From Actinacidiphila alni (GTDB taxonomy: Bacteria > Actinomycetota > Actinomycetes > Streptomycetales > Streptomycetaceae): a stretch of DNA of 64,000 nucleotides. Where the stretch lies: the NCBI RefSeq assembly GCF_900112845.1, contig NZ_FONG01000025.1:56432-120431 (forward strand). Direction: 5' to 3'. Under the pieces are notes generated by a model. That model worked only from the letters and a program-made list of their open reading frames with translations, did no database searches and had not been told where the DNA came from. The first letter of the stretch is position 1; each line of letters opens with the position of its first letter. A program made the position numbers and the translations under genes. Of this stretch, positions 24,446-32,962 are shown piece by piece.

Positions 24446-25333
24446 ATGACCACTTCACGCATCGCCCTCGTCACGGGCGCCAACCAAGGTCTCGGCCGCG
24501 CCCTGGTGGAAGGTCTCGCCGCCCGGCTCGGCCCCGACGACCTCGTCCTGCTCACCGGCCGCAACGCGGGGCGCGTCACCGACGCCGCCCGCGAGGTCGC
24601 GGGCCTGCCCGGCACGGTGAGCCGGGTCGAGGGCCGGGTCCTCGACGTCACCGACACCGACGCCGTCGCCGCGCTCGCCGACGAGCTGCGCGGCACGTAC
24701 GGGGGCGTCGACATCGTGATCTCCAACGCCGTCGCCAGGGTGCTGCCCGACGACTCGCAGGCGGAGCGCGCCGACGAGTTCATCGACGTCTCCAACAGCG
24801 CGACCCACGCCGTGCTGCGCTCCTTCGGCCCGGTCCTGCGGCCCAGTGGCCGGTTGCTGGTCGTCGCCAGCGGCCTCGGCACCCTCGGCCACCTCGACCC
24901 GCGGCTGCACCCGCTGTTCGACGGCGCCACCCTCGACCAGGTCGAGTACGCGGTGGAGTCCTGGCGCACCGCCGTGCACAACAGGACGGCGCAGGAGGCG
25001 GGCTGGCCGCTGTGGCTGAACGTCCCCTCCAAGGTCGCCCAGGTCGCCGCCGTACGGGCGGTCGCCGCCGAACGCCGTACGCGGGACCTGGCCGACGGCA
25101 CCCTGATCGCGTCCGTCTGCCCCGGCATGGTGGACACCGCCACCTCGCGCCCCTGGTTCAGCGACTACAGCGGCGCCCAGTCGCCCGCCGACGCCGCGAG
25201 CGCCGTACTCGACCTGGTGACCGCCGAGGGCGTCGACGCCGCGCAGTACGGCGAGTTGGTCCAGTTCGGCAAGGTCCTGCCCTGGCACGACGGCACACCG
25301 CCGACCGCGCAGGACGCGCTCCTCAAGCCGTAG
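24446..25333 (+). CDS. Short-chain dehydrogenase/reductase lacking the usual catalytic Tyr
   Basis: ATG 24446 (7 nt after TACGGT) gives 295 residues. The Rossmann motif TGANQGLGRALVEGLA is at residues 9-24 and the NNAG-equivalent is VISNAVARVL near 92. The Ser-containing strand is LLVVASGLGTLGHL. Where SDRs have YxxxK, this protein has NVPSK (about residues 193-197): Lys is kept but Tyr is replaced by Asn. Downstream VCPGMVDTATSRPWF is the usual PGxVxT motif. It resembles carbonyl-reductase-type SDRs in layout. It may be an altered enzyme or a non-catalytic member. It is probably co-transcribed with the next SDR and controlled by the divergent LysR. Confidence 0.8.
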   Translation: MTTSRIALVTGANQGLGRALVEGLAARLGPDDLVLLTGRNAGRVTDAAREVAGLPGTVSRVEGRVLDVTDTDAVAALADELRGTYGGVDIVISNAVARVLPDDSQAERADEFIDVSNSATHAVLRSFGPVLRPSGRLLVVASGLGTLGHLDPRLHPLFDGATLDQVEYAVESWRTAVHNRTAQEAGWPLWLNVPSKVAQVAAVRAVAAERRTRDLADGTLIASVCPGMVDTATSRPWFSDYSGAQSPADAASAVLDLVTAEGVDAAQYGELVQFGKVLPWHDGTPPTAQDALLKP

Positions 25334-25396
25334 CCGTGGCCGTGGCCGTTGGCCCTCTCCGCGACCTCCGCAAGGAAGCACCAAAGGAAGCAGCAC

Positions 25397-26365
25397 ATGA
25401 GCACCCTCATCACCACCCCCTTCGGCTTCGCCAGCACCGCCGCCGAGGTCGTCGCCGGGATCGACCTCACCGGCCGCCGCGCCGTCGTGACCGGCGGCTC
25501 CTCCGGCATCGGCGTGGAGACCGCCCGCGCGCTCGCCGGTGCGGGCGCCGCGGTCACGCTGGCCGTACGGGACACGGCGGCCGGCAAACGCGTCGCCGAG
25601 GACATCGCCGCGAGCACCGACGCGGGCACCGGCGGCCGGGACGTCCTCGTGGCGCCGCTGGACCTGGCCGACCCCGGCTCGGTCGCCCGCTTCGCCGCCT
25701 CCTGGAGCGGCCCGCTGCACCTGCTGGTGAACAACGCGGGCGTGATGGCCAGTCCCGAGCAGTACACCGCGCAGGGGCACGAGCTGCAGTTCGCCACCAA
25801 CCACCTCGGCCACTTCGCCCTCACCACCGCGCTGCACGGCGCGCTGGCGGCGGCGGGCGGCGCCCGTATCGTGCAGGTCAGCTCCACCGGGCACATGCTC
25901 TCGCCGGTCGTCCTCGACGACGTCGACTTCCGCTTCCGCCGCTACGACCCCTGGCTGGCGTACGGCCAGTCCAAGACGGCGAACGTGCTGTTCGCGGTGG
26001 AGGCCACCCGCCGCTGGGCGGCCGACGGCATCACCGCCAACGCCGTGATGCCCGGCGCCATCTACACCAACCTCCAGCGCCACACGGGCGGCAGCGGCAC
26101 CGTACCGCCCGAATTGATCAAGACCGTCGAGCAGGGCGCCGCCACCTCCGTGCTCGTCGCCACCTCGCCGCTGCTGGACGGCGTCGGCGGCCGTTACTTC
26201 GCCGACTGCAACGAGGCCGCCGTCCTGGACCGGCGCGGCGCCCCGCTCCAGGGCGTGGCCCGCTACGCCCTCGACCCGGGCGCCGCCCGCCGCCTGTGGG
26301 ACCTCTCCGAGCGCATGGTGGCGGAGGCGGCGGAGGCAGTGGAGGAGACGGTGGCGGGGGCGTGA
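25397..26365 (+). CDS. SDR family oxidoreductase (retinol dehydrogenase/WWOX-like)
   Basis: ATG 25397 with AAAGGAAG upstream; 322 residues. It has TGGSSGIGVETARALAGAGA near residue 34 for NAD(P) binding and LLVNNAGVMA near 115. The Ser strand is IVQVSSTGHMLSP near 160, and the catalytic YGQSK sits near 192, followed by NAVMPGAIYTNLQRH. HMLSP and AYGQSKTAN are typical of the retinol dehydrogenase-like group, which acts on varied alcohols and ketones. It lies 63 bp after the first SDR. Confidence 0.88.
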   Translation: MSTLITTPFGFASTAAEVVAGIDLTGRRAVVTGGSSGIGVETARALAGAGAAVTLAVRDTAAGKRVAEDIAASTDAGTGGRDVLVAPLDLADPGSVARFAASWSGPLHLLVNNAGVMASPEQYTAQGHELQFATNHLGHFALTTALHGALAAAGGARIVQVSSTGHMLSPVVLDDVDFRFRRYDPWLAYGQSKTANVLFAVEATRRWAADGITANAVMPGAIYTNLQRHTGGSGTVPPELIKTVEQGAATSVLVATSPLLDGVGGRYFADCNEAAVLDRRGAPLQGVARYALDPGAARRLWDLSERMVAEAAEAVEETVAGA

Positions 26366-26431
26366 GCGGGCCACGGACGCGCGAGCCCAAGCGGCGGCCC
26401 GGTGTCGGCGGCACCCCGTAGGCTTGCCGCC

Positions 26432-27256
26432 ATGGCGACGAATGGTACGAGCGGGGCCGGCGGGCGGGCGCCGGTCAAGAAGGCGAAGGTCGCGCAGACG
26501 CACACCGGGCTGGTGCGGCAGGCACGGCGGATCAACCGTGAGCTGGCCGAGGTGTATCCGTACGCGCACCCCGAGCTGGACTTCGAGAACCCCTTCCAGC
26601 TGCTGGTCGCCACGGTGCTGTCCGCGCAGACCACCGACCTGCGGGTGAATCAGACGACGCCCGCGCTGTTCGCGAAGTATCCGACGCCCGAGGACATGGC
26701 GGTGGCCGACCCGGAGGCGCTGGAGGAGATCCTGCGCCCGACCGGCTTCTTCCGCGCCAAGGCGAAGTCGGTGCTGGCGCTGTCGGCGGACCTGCGGGAC
26801 AAGTTCGACGGCGAGGTCCCGGGCACTCTCGAGGATCTGGTGACGCTGCGCGGGGTCGGCCGCAAGACGGCCAATGTCGTTCTCGGCAACGCCTTCGGCG
26901 TCCCCGGCATCACCGTCGACACCCACTTCGGCCGCCTCGCCCGCCGCTTCGGCTGGACGACGTCGCAGGACCCGGTGAAGGTCGAGGAGGACGTCGCCGG
27001 GCTCTTCCCGCCGTCGGACTGGACGATGCTCTCGCACCGCGTCGTCTTCCACGGCCGCCGCATCTGCCACGCCCGCAAGCCCGCCTGCGGCGCCTGCCCG
27101 ATCGCCCCGCTCTGCCCGGCGTACGGCGAGGGCGAGACGGACCCGGTGAAGGCCGAGAAGCTGCTCAAGTACGAGAAGGGCGGCGCCCCGGGCCAGCGCC
27201 TGAAGCCGCCGCCGGACTACCCGGGGCAGCCCGCACCCCCGCTGGCGGCCTCATGA
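26432..27256 (+). CDS. nth: Endonuclease III
   Basis: A 274-residue base-excision DNA glycosylase/AP lyase. The helix-hairpin-helix is LEDLVTLRGVGRKTANVVLGNAFG near residue 140, with the catalytic Lys in GVGRKTAN and the catalytic Asp in ITVDTHFGRLARR. The C-terminal iron-sulphur loop is CHARKPACGACPIAPLC (Cys spacing 6-2-5), near residues 213-229. It removes oxidised pyrimidines. A lysine-containing N-terminal extension and a Pro-rich tail flank the core. TAGGCT ends 7 nt before the ATG, with no ribosome site, so it is probably leaderless. Its stop overlaps the NUDIX gene start (ATGA). Confidence 0.97.
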   Translation: MATNGTSGAGGRAPVKKAKVAQTHTGLVRQARRINRELAEVYPYAHPELDFENPFQLLVATVLSAQTTDLRVNQTTPALFAKYPTPEDMAVADPEALEEILRPTGFFRAKAKSVLALSADLRDKFDGEVPGTLEDLVTLRGVGRKTANVVLGNAFGVPGITVDTHFGRLARRFGWTTSQDPVKVEEDVAGLFPPSDWTMLSHRVVFHGRRICHARKPACGACPIAPLCPAYGEGETDPVKAEKLLKYEKGGAPGQRLKPPPDYPGQPAPPLAAS

Positions 27257-28035
27257 CGCACGCTCGGGGGGCGGGTACGGGGCCGGCCGGCGCGGAGCCC
27301 GGCGCCGTATCCAGCGGGAACGGTACGAACGGTACGAACCGTACGGGCGGCGGGGTCGGGACCGGGGGCGTCGGGACCGGCGCGGTCGAGATCAGTGCCG
27401 CCGGGCTGCCGTCCTGGCTGACACCGGTGGCCGACGCCGTCGCCAGGGTGCGGCCGGAGCAGCTCAGCCGCTTCCTGCCGCCGGACGGCGGCGGGCGGCA
27501 GTCGGCCGTCCTGATCCTGTTCGGGGACGGCGACCGCGGCCCGGAACTGCTGCTGATCGAGCGCTCGCGCGCCTTGCGCTCGCACGCCGGCCAGTCCTCC
27601 TTCCCCGGCGGCGCCCTCGACCCGGAGGACGGCGACCCGGACGGCGACGGGCCGGTGCGCGCGGCGCTGCGCGAGGCCGAGGAGGAGACCGGCCTCGACC
27701 CGTCGGGCGTCCAGGTCTTCGGTGTGCTGCCGCGGCTCTACATCCCGGTCAGCGGTTTCGTGGTGACCCCGGTGGTGGGCTGGTGGCGCAGGCCGACGCC
27801 GGTCGGCGTGGTCGACCCGGCGGAGACCGCCCGGGTCTTCCGGGTGCCGCTCGCCGATTTCATCGATCCGGCCAACCGCGCGACGCTGGCGCACCCCAGC
27901 GGCTTCCTCGGCCCGGCCTTCCTCGTCGAGGGCGCGCTCGTCTGGGGCTTCACCGCGGGCCTGATCGACAAGATCGTGCAGTTCGCGGGCTGGGAGCAGC
28001 CCTGGGACCACGACCGCAAGGTCCCGCTGGCATAG
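27253..28035 (+). CDS. NUDIX hydrolase, CoA pyrophosphatase-like
   Basis: A 260-residue protein overlapping nth by 4 nt. After a Gly/Thr-rich start of about 45 residues comes AVLILFGDGDRGPELLLIERSRALRSHAGQSSFPGGALDPEDGD and then RAALREAEEETGLDPSGV, the NUDIX box with its metal-binding REAEEE. The segment before the box, LRSHAGQSSFPGG, matches the LLTxRxxxLRxHxGQxxFPGG signature of the CoA pyrophosphatase subfamily, so hydrolysis of CoA or acyl-CoA to 3',5'-ADP and phosphopantetheine is the best guess. Coupling to nth suggests housekeeping. Confidence 0.9.
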   Translation: MTHARGAGTGPAGAEPGAVSSGNGTNGTNRTGGGVGTGGVGTGAVEISAAGLPSWLTPVADAVARVRPEQLSRFLPPDGGGRQSAVLILFGDGDRGPELLLIERSRALRSHAGQSSFPGGALDPEDGDPDGDGPVRAALREAEEETGLDPSGVQVFGVLPRLYIPVSGFVVTPVVGWWRRPTPVGVVDPAETARVFRVPLADFIDPANRATLAHPSGFLGPAFLVEGALVWGFTAGLIDKIVQFAGWEQPWDHDRKVPLA

Positions 28036-28123
28036 CGGCGGTGCCGTGGTGGACGCGGTCGTGGCGGCCGTCACCTGGGCCGTACGGTGCCGCCGGGGCG
28101 GACGGCCATGAGACCGTGTCCCC

Positions 28124-29323
28124 GTGAACGTGCTGGACTTTCTGCTCATCCTCGCCGCCGTCTGGTTCGCCGTGGTCGGCTACCGGCAGGGCTTCGTCGT
28201 CGGCATCATGTCGGTGATCGGCTTCCTCGGCGGCGGCCTCGCGGCGATCTATCTGCTGCCGCTGTTCTGGGACAAGGCGACGGACAGCGCCTCGCCCGGC
28301 TCGGCGGCGGTGATCACCGCCGTGGTGGTCGTGATCGTGTGCGCGTCGGTCGGGCAGGCGTTCACCACGCACCTGGGCAACAAGCTCCGCACGCGCATCA
28401 CCTGGTCACCGGCCCGGGCCATCGACGCCGGCGGCGGCGCGCTGGTCAATGTGTTGGCGATGCTGCTGGTGGCCTGGCTGATCGGCAGCGCGCTGGCCAC
28501 CACGGCGCTGCCGACGATAGGCCGCGAGGTGCGGTCGTCCAAGGTGCTGCTCGGGGTCTCCCGGGTGGTGCCGCAGGAGGCCGACACCTGGTTCACCGAC
28601 TTCAGTTCCACCCTGGCGCAGAACGGGCTGCCGCAGGTCTTCGGCCCGTTCGGCAGCGAACCGATCACCTCGGTGCCCGCGCCCGACCCGAATCTCGTGC
28701 ACAGCGCCGTCGTCACCGACGCCCGCCGCAGCATCGTGAAGGTGGTCGGCACCGCGTCCGGCTGCGGCAAGGTCCTCGAGGGGTCCGGCTTCGTCTTCGC
28801 CAAGGACCGTGTGATGACCAATGCGCACGTCGTCGGCGGCGTCTCCGAGCCCACCGTGCAGATCGGCGGCAAGGGCCGCCTCTACGACGCCCGTGTGGTG
28901 CTCTACGACTGGCAGCGCGACATCGCGGTGCTGGCCGTGCCGCATCTGAACGCGCCCTCGCTGGACTTCACCAGCGGCGACGTACAGTCCCGCGCCGACG
29001 CCATCGTGGCCGGCTTCCCCGAGAACGGCGCCTTCGACGTACGCGCCGCCCGCGTCCGCGGCCGTATCGAGGCCAACGGCCCGGACATCTACCACCGGGG
29101 CACCGTCCACCGCGACGTCTACTCGCTGTACGCGACCGTCCGCCAGGGCAACTCCGGCGGGCCGCTGCTCACCCCGAACGGGCAGGTCGCGGGCGTGGTG
29201 TTCGCCAAGTCGCTGGACGACTCCAACACCGGCTACGCGCTCACCGCCGACGAGATCCGCCCCGACATCAGCGCGGGCAAGGCGGCCGACCAGCAGGTGG
29301 ACACGCAGAACTGCGCACTGTGA
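28124..29323 (+). CDS. MarP-type membrane serine protease (CvpA-like plus trypsin fold)
   Basis: A GTG at 28124 gives 399 residues. Residues 1-125 hold four hydrophobic helices of the CvpA/colicin V type (NVLDFLLILAAVWFAVVGYRQGFVVGIMS). Residues 190-395 form a chymotrypsin-like protease outside the membrane: His in VMTNAHVVGG near 233, Asp in DWQRDIAVLAV near 264 and Ser in RQGNSGGPLL near 343. Cys in ASGCGKV and near the C-terminus (QNCAL) may form a disulfide. The best-known relative is mycobacterial MarP, an acid-stress protease that processes a cell-wall hydrolase. A similar wall-maintenance role is likely here. Confidence 0.92.
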   Translation: MNVLDFLLILAAVWFAVVGYRQGFVVGIMSVIGFLGGGLAAIYLLPLFWDKATDSASPGSAAVITAVVVVIVCASVGQAFTTHLGNKLRTRITWSPARAIDAGGGALVNVLAMLLVAWLIGSALATTALPTIGREVRSSKVLLGVSRVVPQEADTWFTDFSSTLAQNGLPQVFGPFGSEPITSVPAPDPNLVHSAVVTDARRSIVKVVGTASGCGKVLEGSGFVFAKDRVMTNAHVVGGVSEPTVQIGGKGRLYDARVVLYDWQRDIAVLAVPHLNAPSLDFTSGDVQSRADAIVAGFPENGAFDVRAARVRGRIEANGPDIYHRGTVHRDVYSLYATVRQGNSGGPLLTPNGQVAGVVFAKSLDDSNTGYALTADEIRPDISAGKAADQQVDTQNCAL

Positions 29324-29397
29324 GGCGTACGGCCGGGGGTACGGCCGGGGACGCGTCCCCGGTGCTCATTCGGCCCGGTACTCGATCGGCCTGGTGC

Positions 29398-29580
29398 TCA
29401 CTCGGCCCTGGTGTGCCGCAGCCGGGCGCCGACCCAGCGGGCGCGCCGCCGGAGGATGCGCGGGATTCCGATCTGGCGCTCCCCCGGGGGGAGTACGGCC
29501 AGGGGTGCCGCGCGGTTGACGGCGGCGGCGGTGCTGCGGCGATCGCGTGACACGTCACGGTAGTCGTGCGTCCAACCCAT
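29398..29580 (-). CDS. Small basic hypothetical protein
   Basis: A 60-residue frame starting MGWTHDYRDVSRDRRSTAA, rich in Arg (about 13), with no membrane segment and no recognised domain. Upstream of its ATG on the minus strand is an AT-richer stretch with TTAGCT about 5 nt before the start and no Shine-Dalgarno sequence, so it would be leaderless like many genes here. Codon use is compatible with coding. A small protein at this point between the MarP-type protease and the epoxide hydrolase seems to recur in Streptomyces, but this is from memory. Confidence 0.5.
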   Translation of the reverse strand: MGWTHDYRDVSRDRRSTAAAVNRAAPLAVLPPGERQIGIPRILRRRARWVGARLRHTRAE

Positions 29581-29776
29581 ACGAAGCTAAGTGCCCGCAG
29601 CCCTTGGTCGGTAATCGCCTGTCGGTCGCTCGGTTGGCGTATGCGCCCGGCATTATGCAGATCGTATGACCGCCGGATGACTCCCGTGTGACGGCCGTGC
29701 GGGGAGGTGCGGGGTGCGGCGCCCGGGGTGGTGCCGGGGGGTGGCGCCGGGGGTGGTGCAGGGCGGTGCGTCCGGC

Positions 29777-30751
29777 TCAGCGGTCGGGCTCGGGATCCTT
29801 CAGCCAGTTGATCAGCTCGGCGGAGAATGCGGCCGGGTCCTCCTCGTGCGGGAAGTGCCCCAGGCCGTCGAAGAGCCGCCAGCGGTACGGGGCCTCGACG
29901 TACTCCCCGCTGCCCGCCGCGCTGCGGCTGCGCATCACCGGGTCGAGCGAGCCGTGCAGATGCAGGGTGGGCACCCGGATCGGCCGCTTCATCCGGCGGT
30001 TGAACTGGATACCGTCCGGCCGCGCCATCGACCGCACCATCCAGCGGTACGGCTCGACCGCGCAATGCGCCGTGGACGGGATCTGCATCGCGCGCCGGTA
30101 GACGTCCACGGCCTCGTCGTCGGGCAGCCGCGGCCCCGACCACTCGTGGATCAGCCGGCCGACCATCTCCGCGTCGTCCGCGACCAGGTGACGTTCCGGC
30201 AGCCACGGCGACTGGAAGCCCCAGATGTAGCCGCCGGAGCGGCTCTGCCGCAGATCGGTCAGCATGGCGCTGCGCCAGCGGCGCGGGTGCGGCATCGACT
30301 CCACGGCCAGCCGGCGCACCAGCTTCGGCCGCATCGTCGCGGCCGTCCACGCCAGGTAGCCGCCCAGGTCGTGGCCGACGAGCGCCGCGTCCGGCTCGCC
30401 GAGGGAGCGGATCACGCCGGTGACGTCGAGGGCGAGATTGCCCGCGTCGTAGCCGCGTGGGGTGCGGTCGCTGCCGCCGACGCCGCGCAGGTCCATCGCC
30501 ACCGCGCGGAATCCGGCCTCGGCGAGCGCGGGCAGCTGGTGTCGCCAGGTCCACCAGAACTGCGGGAAGCCGTGCAGCAGCAGGACGAGCGGGCCGTCGC
30601 CCATCTCGGCGATGTGGAAGCGGGCGCCGTTGGCGGCCACGTCGCGGTGGGTCCACGGCCCGTCGAGGCGCGGCACCTGCCCGCCGCCCGTACGGGCACC
30701 GCCGCCCGATTCGTGTGACGATCCGCTTCCCGACCCGCCGGAGTCCCTCAT
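29777..30751 (-). CDS. Alpha/beta hydrolase, epoxide hydrolase-like
   Basis: A 324-residue protein with a Gly/Ser-rich start. HGFPQFWWTWRHQLPAL near residue 60 has the HGxP oxyanion motif of epoxide hydrolases. The nucleophile elbow is ALVGHDLGGYLAW near 125, with Asp in place of Ser as in epoxide hydrolases and haloalkane dehalogenases. A cap domain follows, then LHGSLDPV (acid region) and DGLGHFPHEEDP with the catalytic His. It would open an epoxide through a covalent ester intermediate; a physiological substrate cannot be named. It is the last gene of a likely nhaA-holin-like-hydrolase operon, 13 nt after the holin-like gene. Confidence 0.88.
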   Translation of the reverse strand: MRDSGGSGSGSSHESGGGARTGGGQVPRLDGPWTHRDVAANGARFHIAEMGDGPLVLLLHGFPQFWWTWRHQLPALAEAGFRAVAMDLRGVGGSDRTPRGYDAGNLALDVTGVIRSLGEPDAALVGHDLGGYLAWTAATMRPKLVRRLAVESMPHPRRWRSAMLTDLRQSRSGGYIWGFQSPWLPERHLVADDAEMVGRLIHEWSGPRLPDDEAVDVYRRAMQIPSTAHCAVEPYRWMVRSMARPDGIQFNRRMKRPIRVPTLHLHGSLDPVMRSRSAAGSGEYVEAPYRWRLFDGLGHFPHEEDPAAFSAELINWLKDPEPDR

Positions 30752-30764
30752 GGTGGAGAGAGTG

Positions 30765-31322
30765 TCACATCTTCAGGTCGGACGCTTTGGTCGAACCGGT
30801 CGCGGAACCGACGGCCGAATCCCGTACGGCGACGGCCTCCTTGGAGGTGCCCTTGGACGCGTCCTTGGACGTGCTCCTGGCGGCGGCCTTCTCCAGGCTG
30901 GTGCCCGGCTCCAGCTCGCGCGGGTGCGGCTTGGCCTTCTTCATCACCGCCGCGGTCTGCTTGGCCGACTCGATCGAACGCTCCGGCTTCTTCACCTTCT
31001 TGAAGCGGCCGATCGCGAGCAGCCCGAGCAGCGCGGCGATCAGCACGTACGCGCCCGCGACGATGAGGAACGACCACCCCAGGGTGATCCCGAGCGCGTG
31101 GATCCCGTAGGCGGCGGCCATGCTGAACATCGGTACGGCGAACAGCGCCAGGGCCAGCGCCCCGACGATCGCGCCGCTGCCGAACAGCGCCCGCTTCACG
31201 TCCTGCCGCAGTTCCACCTTGACGAGGGCGATCTCGTCGTGCACCAGGGCGGAGACATCCGCCGTGGCGGAGGCGAACAACTGCCCGAGGCTGCGCCCCT
31301 CGTCGTCGTGGGCTGCGCTCAT
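30765..31322 (-). CDS. Phage holin superfamily-like membrane protein
   Basis: ATG 31322 with GGAGG 5 nt upstream gives 185 residues. After SLGQLFASATADVSALVHDEIALVKVELRQDVKRA there are two strong membrane helices (about residues 52-75 and 80-105), the layout of the actinobacterial holin-3-6 family (a name from similarity, not a proven function). The C-terminal 75 residues are basic and Ser/Thr/Lys-rich (RFKKVKKPERS, then STSKDASKGTSKE). In Streptomyces these proteins are common next to nhaA and hydrolase genes and may regulate membrane processes. No phage genes are nearby. Confidence 0.8.
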   Translation of the reverse strand: MSAAHDDEGRSLGQLFASATADVSALVHDEIALVKVELRQDVKRALFGSGAIVGALALALFAVPMFSMAAAYGIHALGITLGWSFLIVAGAYVLIAALLGLLAIGRFKKVKKPERSIESAKQTAAVMKKAKPHPRELEPGTSLEKAAARSTSKDASKGTSKEAVAVRDSAVGSATGSTKASDLKM

Positions 31323-31368
31323 CGCGTCCTCCGTCGTCAATGTCGTTGTCGTTCCGTCAGATCATGCC

Positions 31369-32760
31369 TCAGCCCGCGTCGTCCGTGCCGTCGCCCCCGG
31401 CCAGACGGGCGAGCCTGCGGTGTTCTGCGGCCTTTCGCTCAAGGATCTCCGCCATCCGCAGGTGGTACGCGGGCAGGTCCTGCTCGTACACGTCGGGGAC
31501 GCCGTCCCCGTCCTCGTCGCGCTCCTCCTCCGCGCACAGGGCGCGGTATCTTTTGTTCCGCAGCTTCAGCAGAATTGTCGCCAGGACGACGGAGATCAGC
31601 GACCCGACGAGGACCGCGGCCTTCACCTCGTCGGCGAGTCCCGGGTCGTCGTCGAAGGCGAGTTCCCCGATCAGCAGGGAGACGGTGAAGCCGATCCCGG
31701 CGAGCGAGGCGACCGCGAGCACATCCGGCCATGCGAGGTCGGCGTTGAGTTCGGCGCGGGTGAAGCGGGCCGCCAGCCAGGTGCCGCCGAACACCCCGAG
31801 GGCCTTGCCGACGACCAGGCCGAGGAGGACACCCAGCGTCTCGGGCCGGCTGAAGACGTCCCGGAGCGCGCCGCCCGAGACCGCGACCCCGGCCGAGAAG
31901 AGCGCGAACAGCGGTACGGCCAGGCCCGCGGAGACCGGCCGCACCAGGTGCTCGATGTGCTCGCCCGGAGAATCGCGCTCACCCTCGCGCCTGGTGCAGC
32001 GCAGCATCAGGCCCATGGCGACGCCCGCGATGGTGGCGTGCACGCCGCTGTTGTACATCAGGCCCCAGATCACCAGTGCCAGCGGCACATACACGTACCA
32101 GCCGCGCACCCCCGCGCGCAGCAGCAGCCAGAAGACGGCCAGGCCGGCCGCCGCGCCGCCGAGCGCCGCGAAGTCGATCGAGGAGGTGAAGAAGACCGCG
32201 ATGATCAGGATCGCGAACAGGTCGTCGACGACGGCGAGGGTGAGCAGGAAGGCGCGCAGCGCGGCGGGCAGGCCGGTGCCGATGACGGCGAGGACGGCGA
32301 GTGCGAAGGCGATGTCGGTCGCGGTGGGCACGGCCCAGCCCTGGAGCGAGCCGCCGCCGGTGGCGCTGACCAGGGTGTAGACGCCGGCCGGCACCGCCAT
32401 TCCGCACAGGGCGGCGATCACGGGCAGCGCGGCGGCGGCCGGATCGCGCAGCTCGCCCGCGACCAGCTCGCGCTTCAGCTCGATACCGGCGACGAAGAAG
32501 AAGACGGCGAGCAGGCCGTCGGCCGCCCAGTGCGCGACGGACAGATTCAGGCCGAGCGCGGAGACGCCGAAGTGGAAGTGGCTGACGCTCTCGTAGCTGT
32601 CGTGCAGTGTGTTCGCCCAGATCAGCGCGGCCACGGCGGCCACCAGGAGCAGGACGCCGCCGACGGTCTCGGCGCGCAGCGCGTCCAGGACGTAGGTGCG
32701 TTCCGGGAGCGGGAGCCGCCCGAGCACGGTGGTGGCGCGGCGGCGCGGCTGCTCAGTCAC
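31369..32760 (-). CDS. nhaA: Na+/H+ antiporter NhaA
   Basis: The GTG at 32760, with AGGAGG 9 nt upstream, gives 463 residues. About twelve membrane helices are visible. VFFFVAGIELKRELVAGEL near residue 80 and PTATDIAFALAVLAVIG near 145 are NhaA hallmarks. The ion-binding Asp pair is in LTLAVVDDLFAILIIAVFF near 175, and LAGIGFTVSLLIGELAF near 365 is the conserved helix XI region. It exchanges sodium for protons and keeps pH balance. Unusually, the cytosolic C-terminus carries DEDGDGVPD near residue 415, which looks like a calcium-binding thrombospondin type-3 motif, and then a charged helix. Confidence 0.95.
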   Translation of the reverse strand: MTEQPRRRATTVLGRLPLPERTYVLDALRAETVGGVLLLVAAVAALIWANTLHDSYESVSHFHFGVSALGLNLSVAHWAADGLLAVFFFVAGIELKRELVAGELRDPAAAALPVIAALCGMAVPAGVYTLVSATGGGSLQGWAVPTATDIAFALAVLAVIGTGLPAALRAFLLTLAVVDDLFAILIIAVFFTSSIDFAALGGAAAGLAVFWLLLRAGVRGWYVYVPLALVIWGLMYNSGVHATIAGVAMGLMLRCTRREGERDSPGEHIEHLVRPVSAGLAVPLFALFSAGVAVSGGALRDVFSRPETLGVLLGLVVGKALGVFGGTWLAARFTRAELNADLAWPDVLAVASLAGIGFTVSLLIGELAFDDDPGLADEVKAAVLVGSLISVVLATILLKLRNKRYRALCAEEERDEDGDGVPDVYEQDLPAYHLRMAEILERKAAEHRRLARLAGGDGTDDAG

Positions 32761-32889
32761 TGGGGGCGACCTCCTGGGCGGTACGTCTGGCTGCGGACAC
32801 ACGTGTCCCGTGTGCCGACCAGACTTCCCGGCGCGCCTCTCAGTCTTGTCGCGATCCTGCCGCGACGTGTCGCCAGCCTAACCCGAAAG

Positions 32890-32928
32890 CGTGAGGGGCA
32901 CCCCGGTCCTCCCGGGGTGCCCCTCACG
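32890..32928 (-). terminator. Terminator hairpin after acs
   Basis: A perfect 17-bp stem (arms 32890-32906 and 32912-32928) with a 5-nt loop lies 35 bp after the acs stop and about 130 bp upstream of nhaA, separating the two transcription units. Confidence 0.8.
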
Positions 32929-32962
32929 CTCTGTGCGTCCGGTGGCCGCGTCCGGCGGCCGC

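Noticed and set aside
30765..31322. Phage remnant because of the holin-like gene
   Set aside because: Holin-3-6-like proteins are common chromosomal genes in Streptomyces, and no integrase, capsid or lysin genes are nearby.
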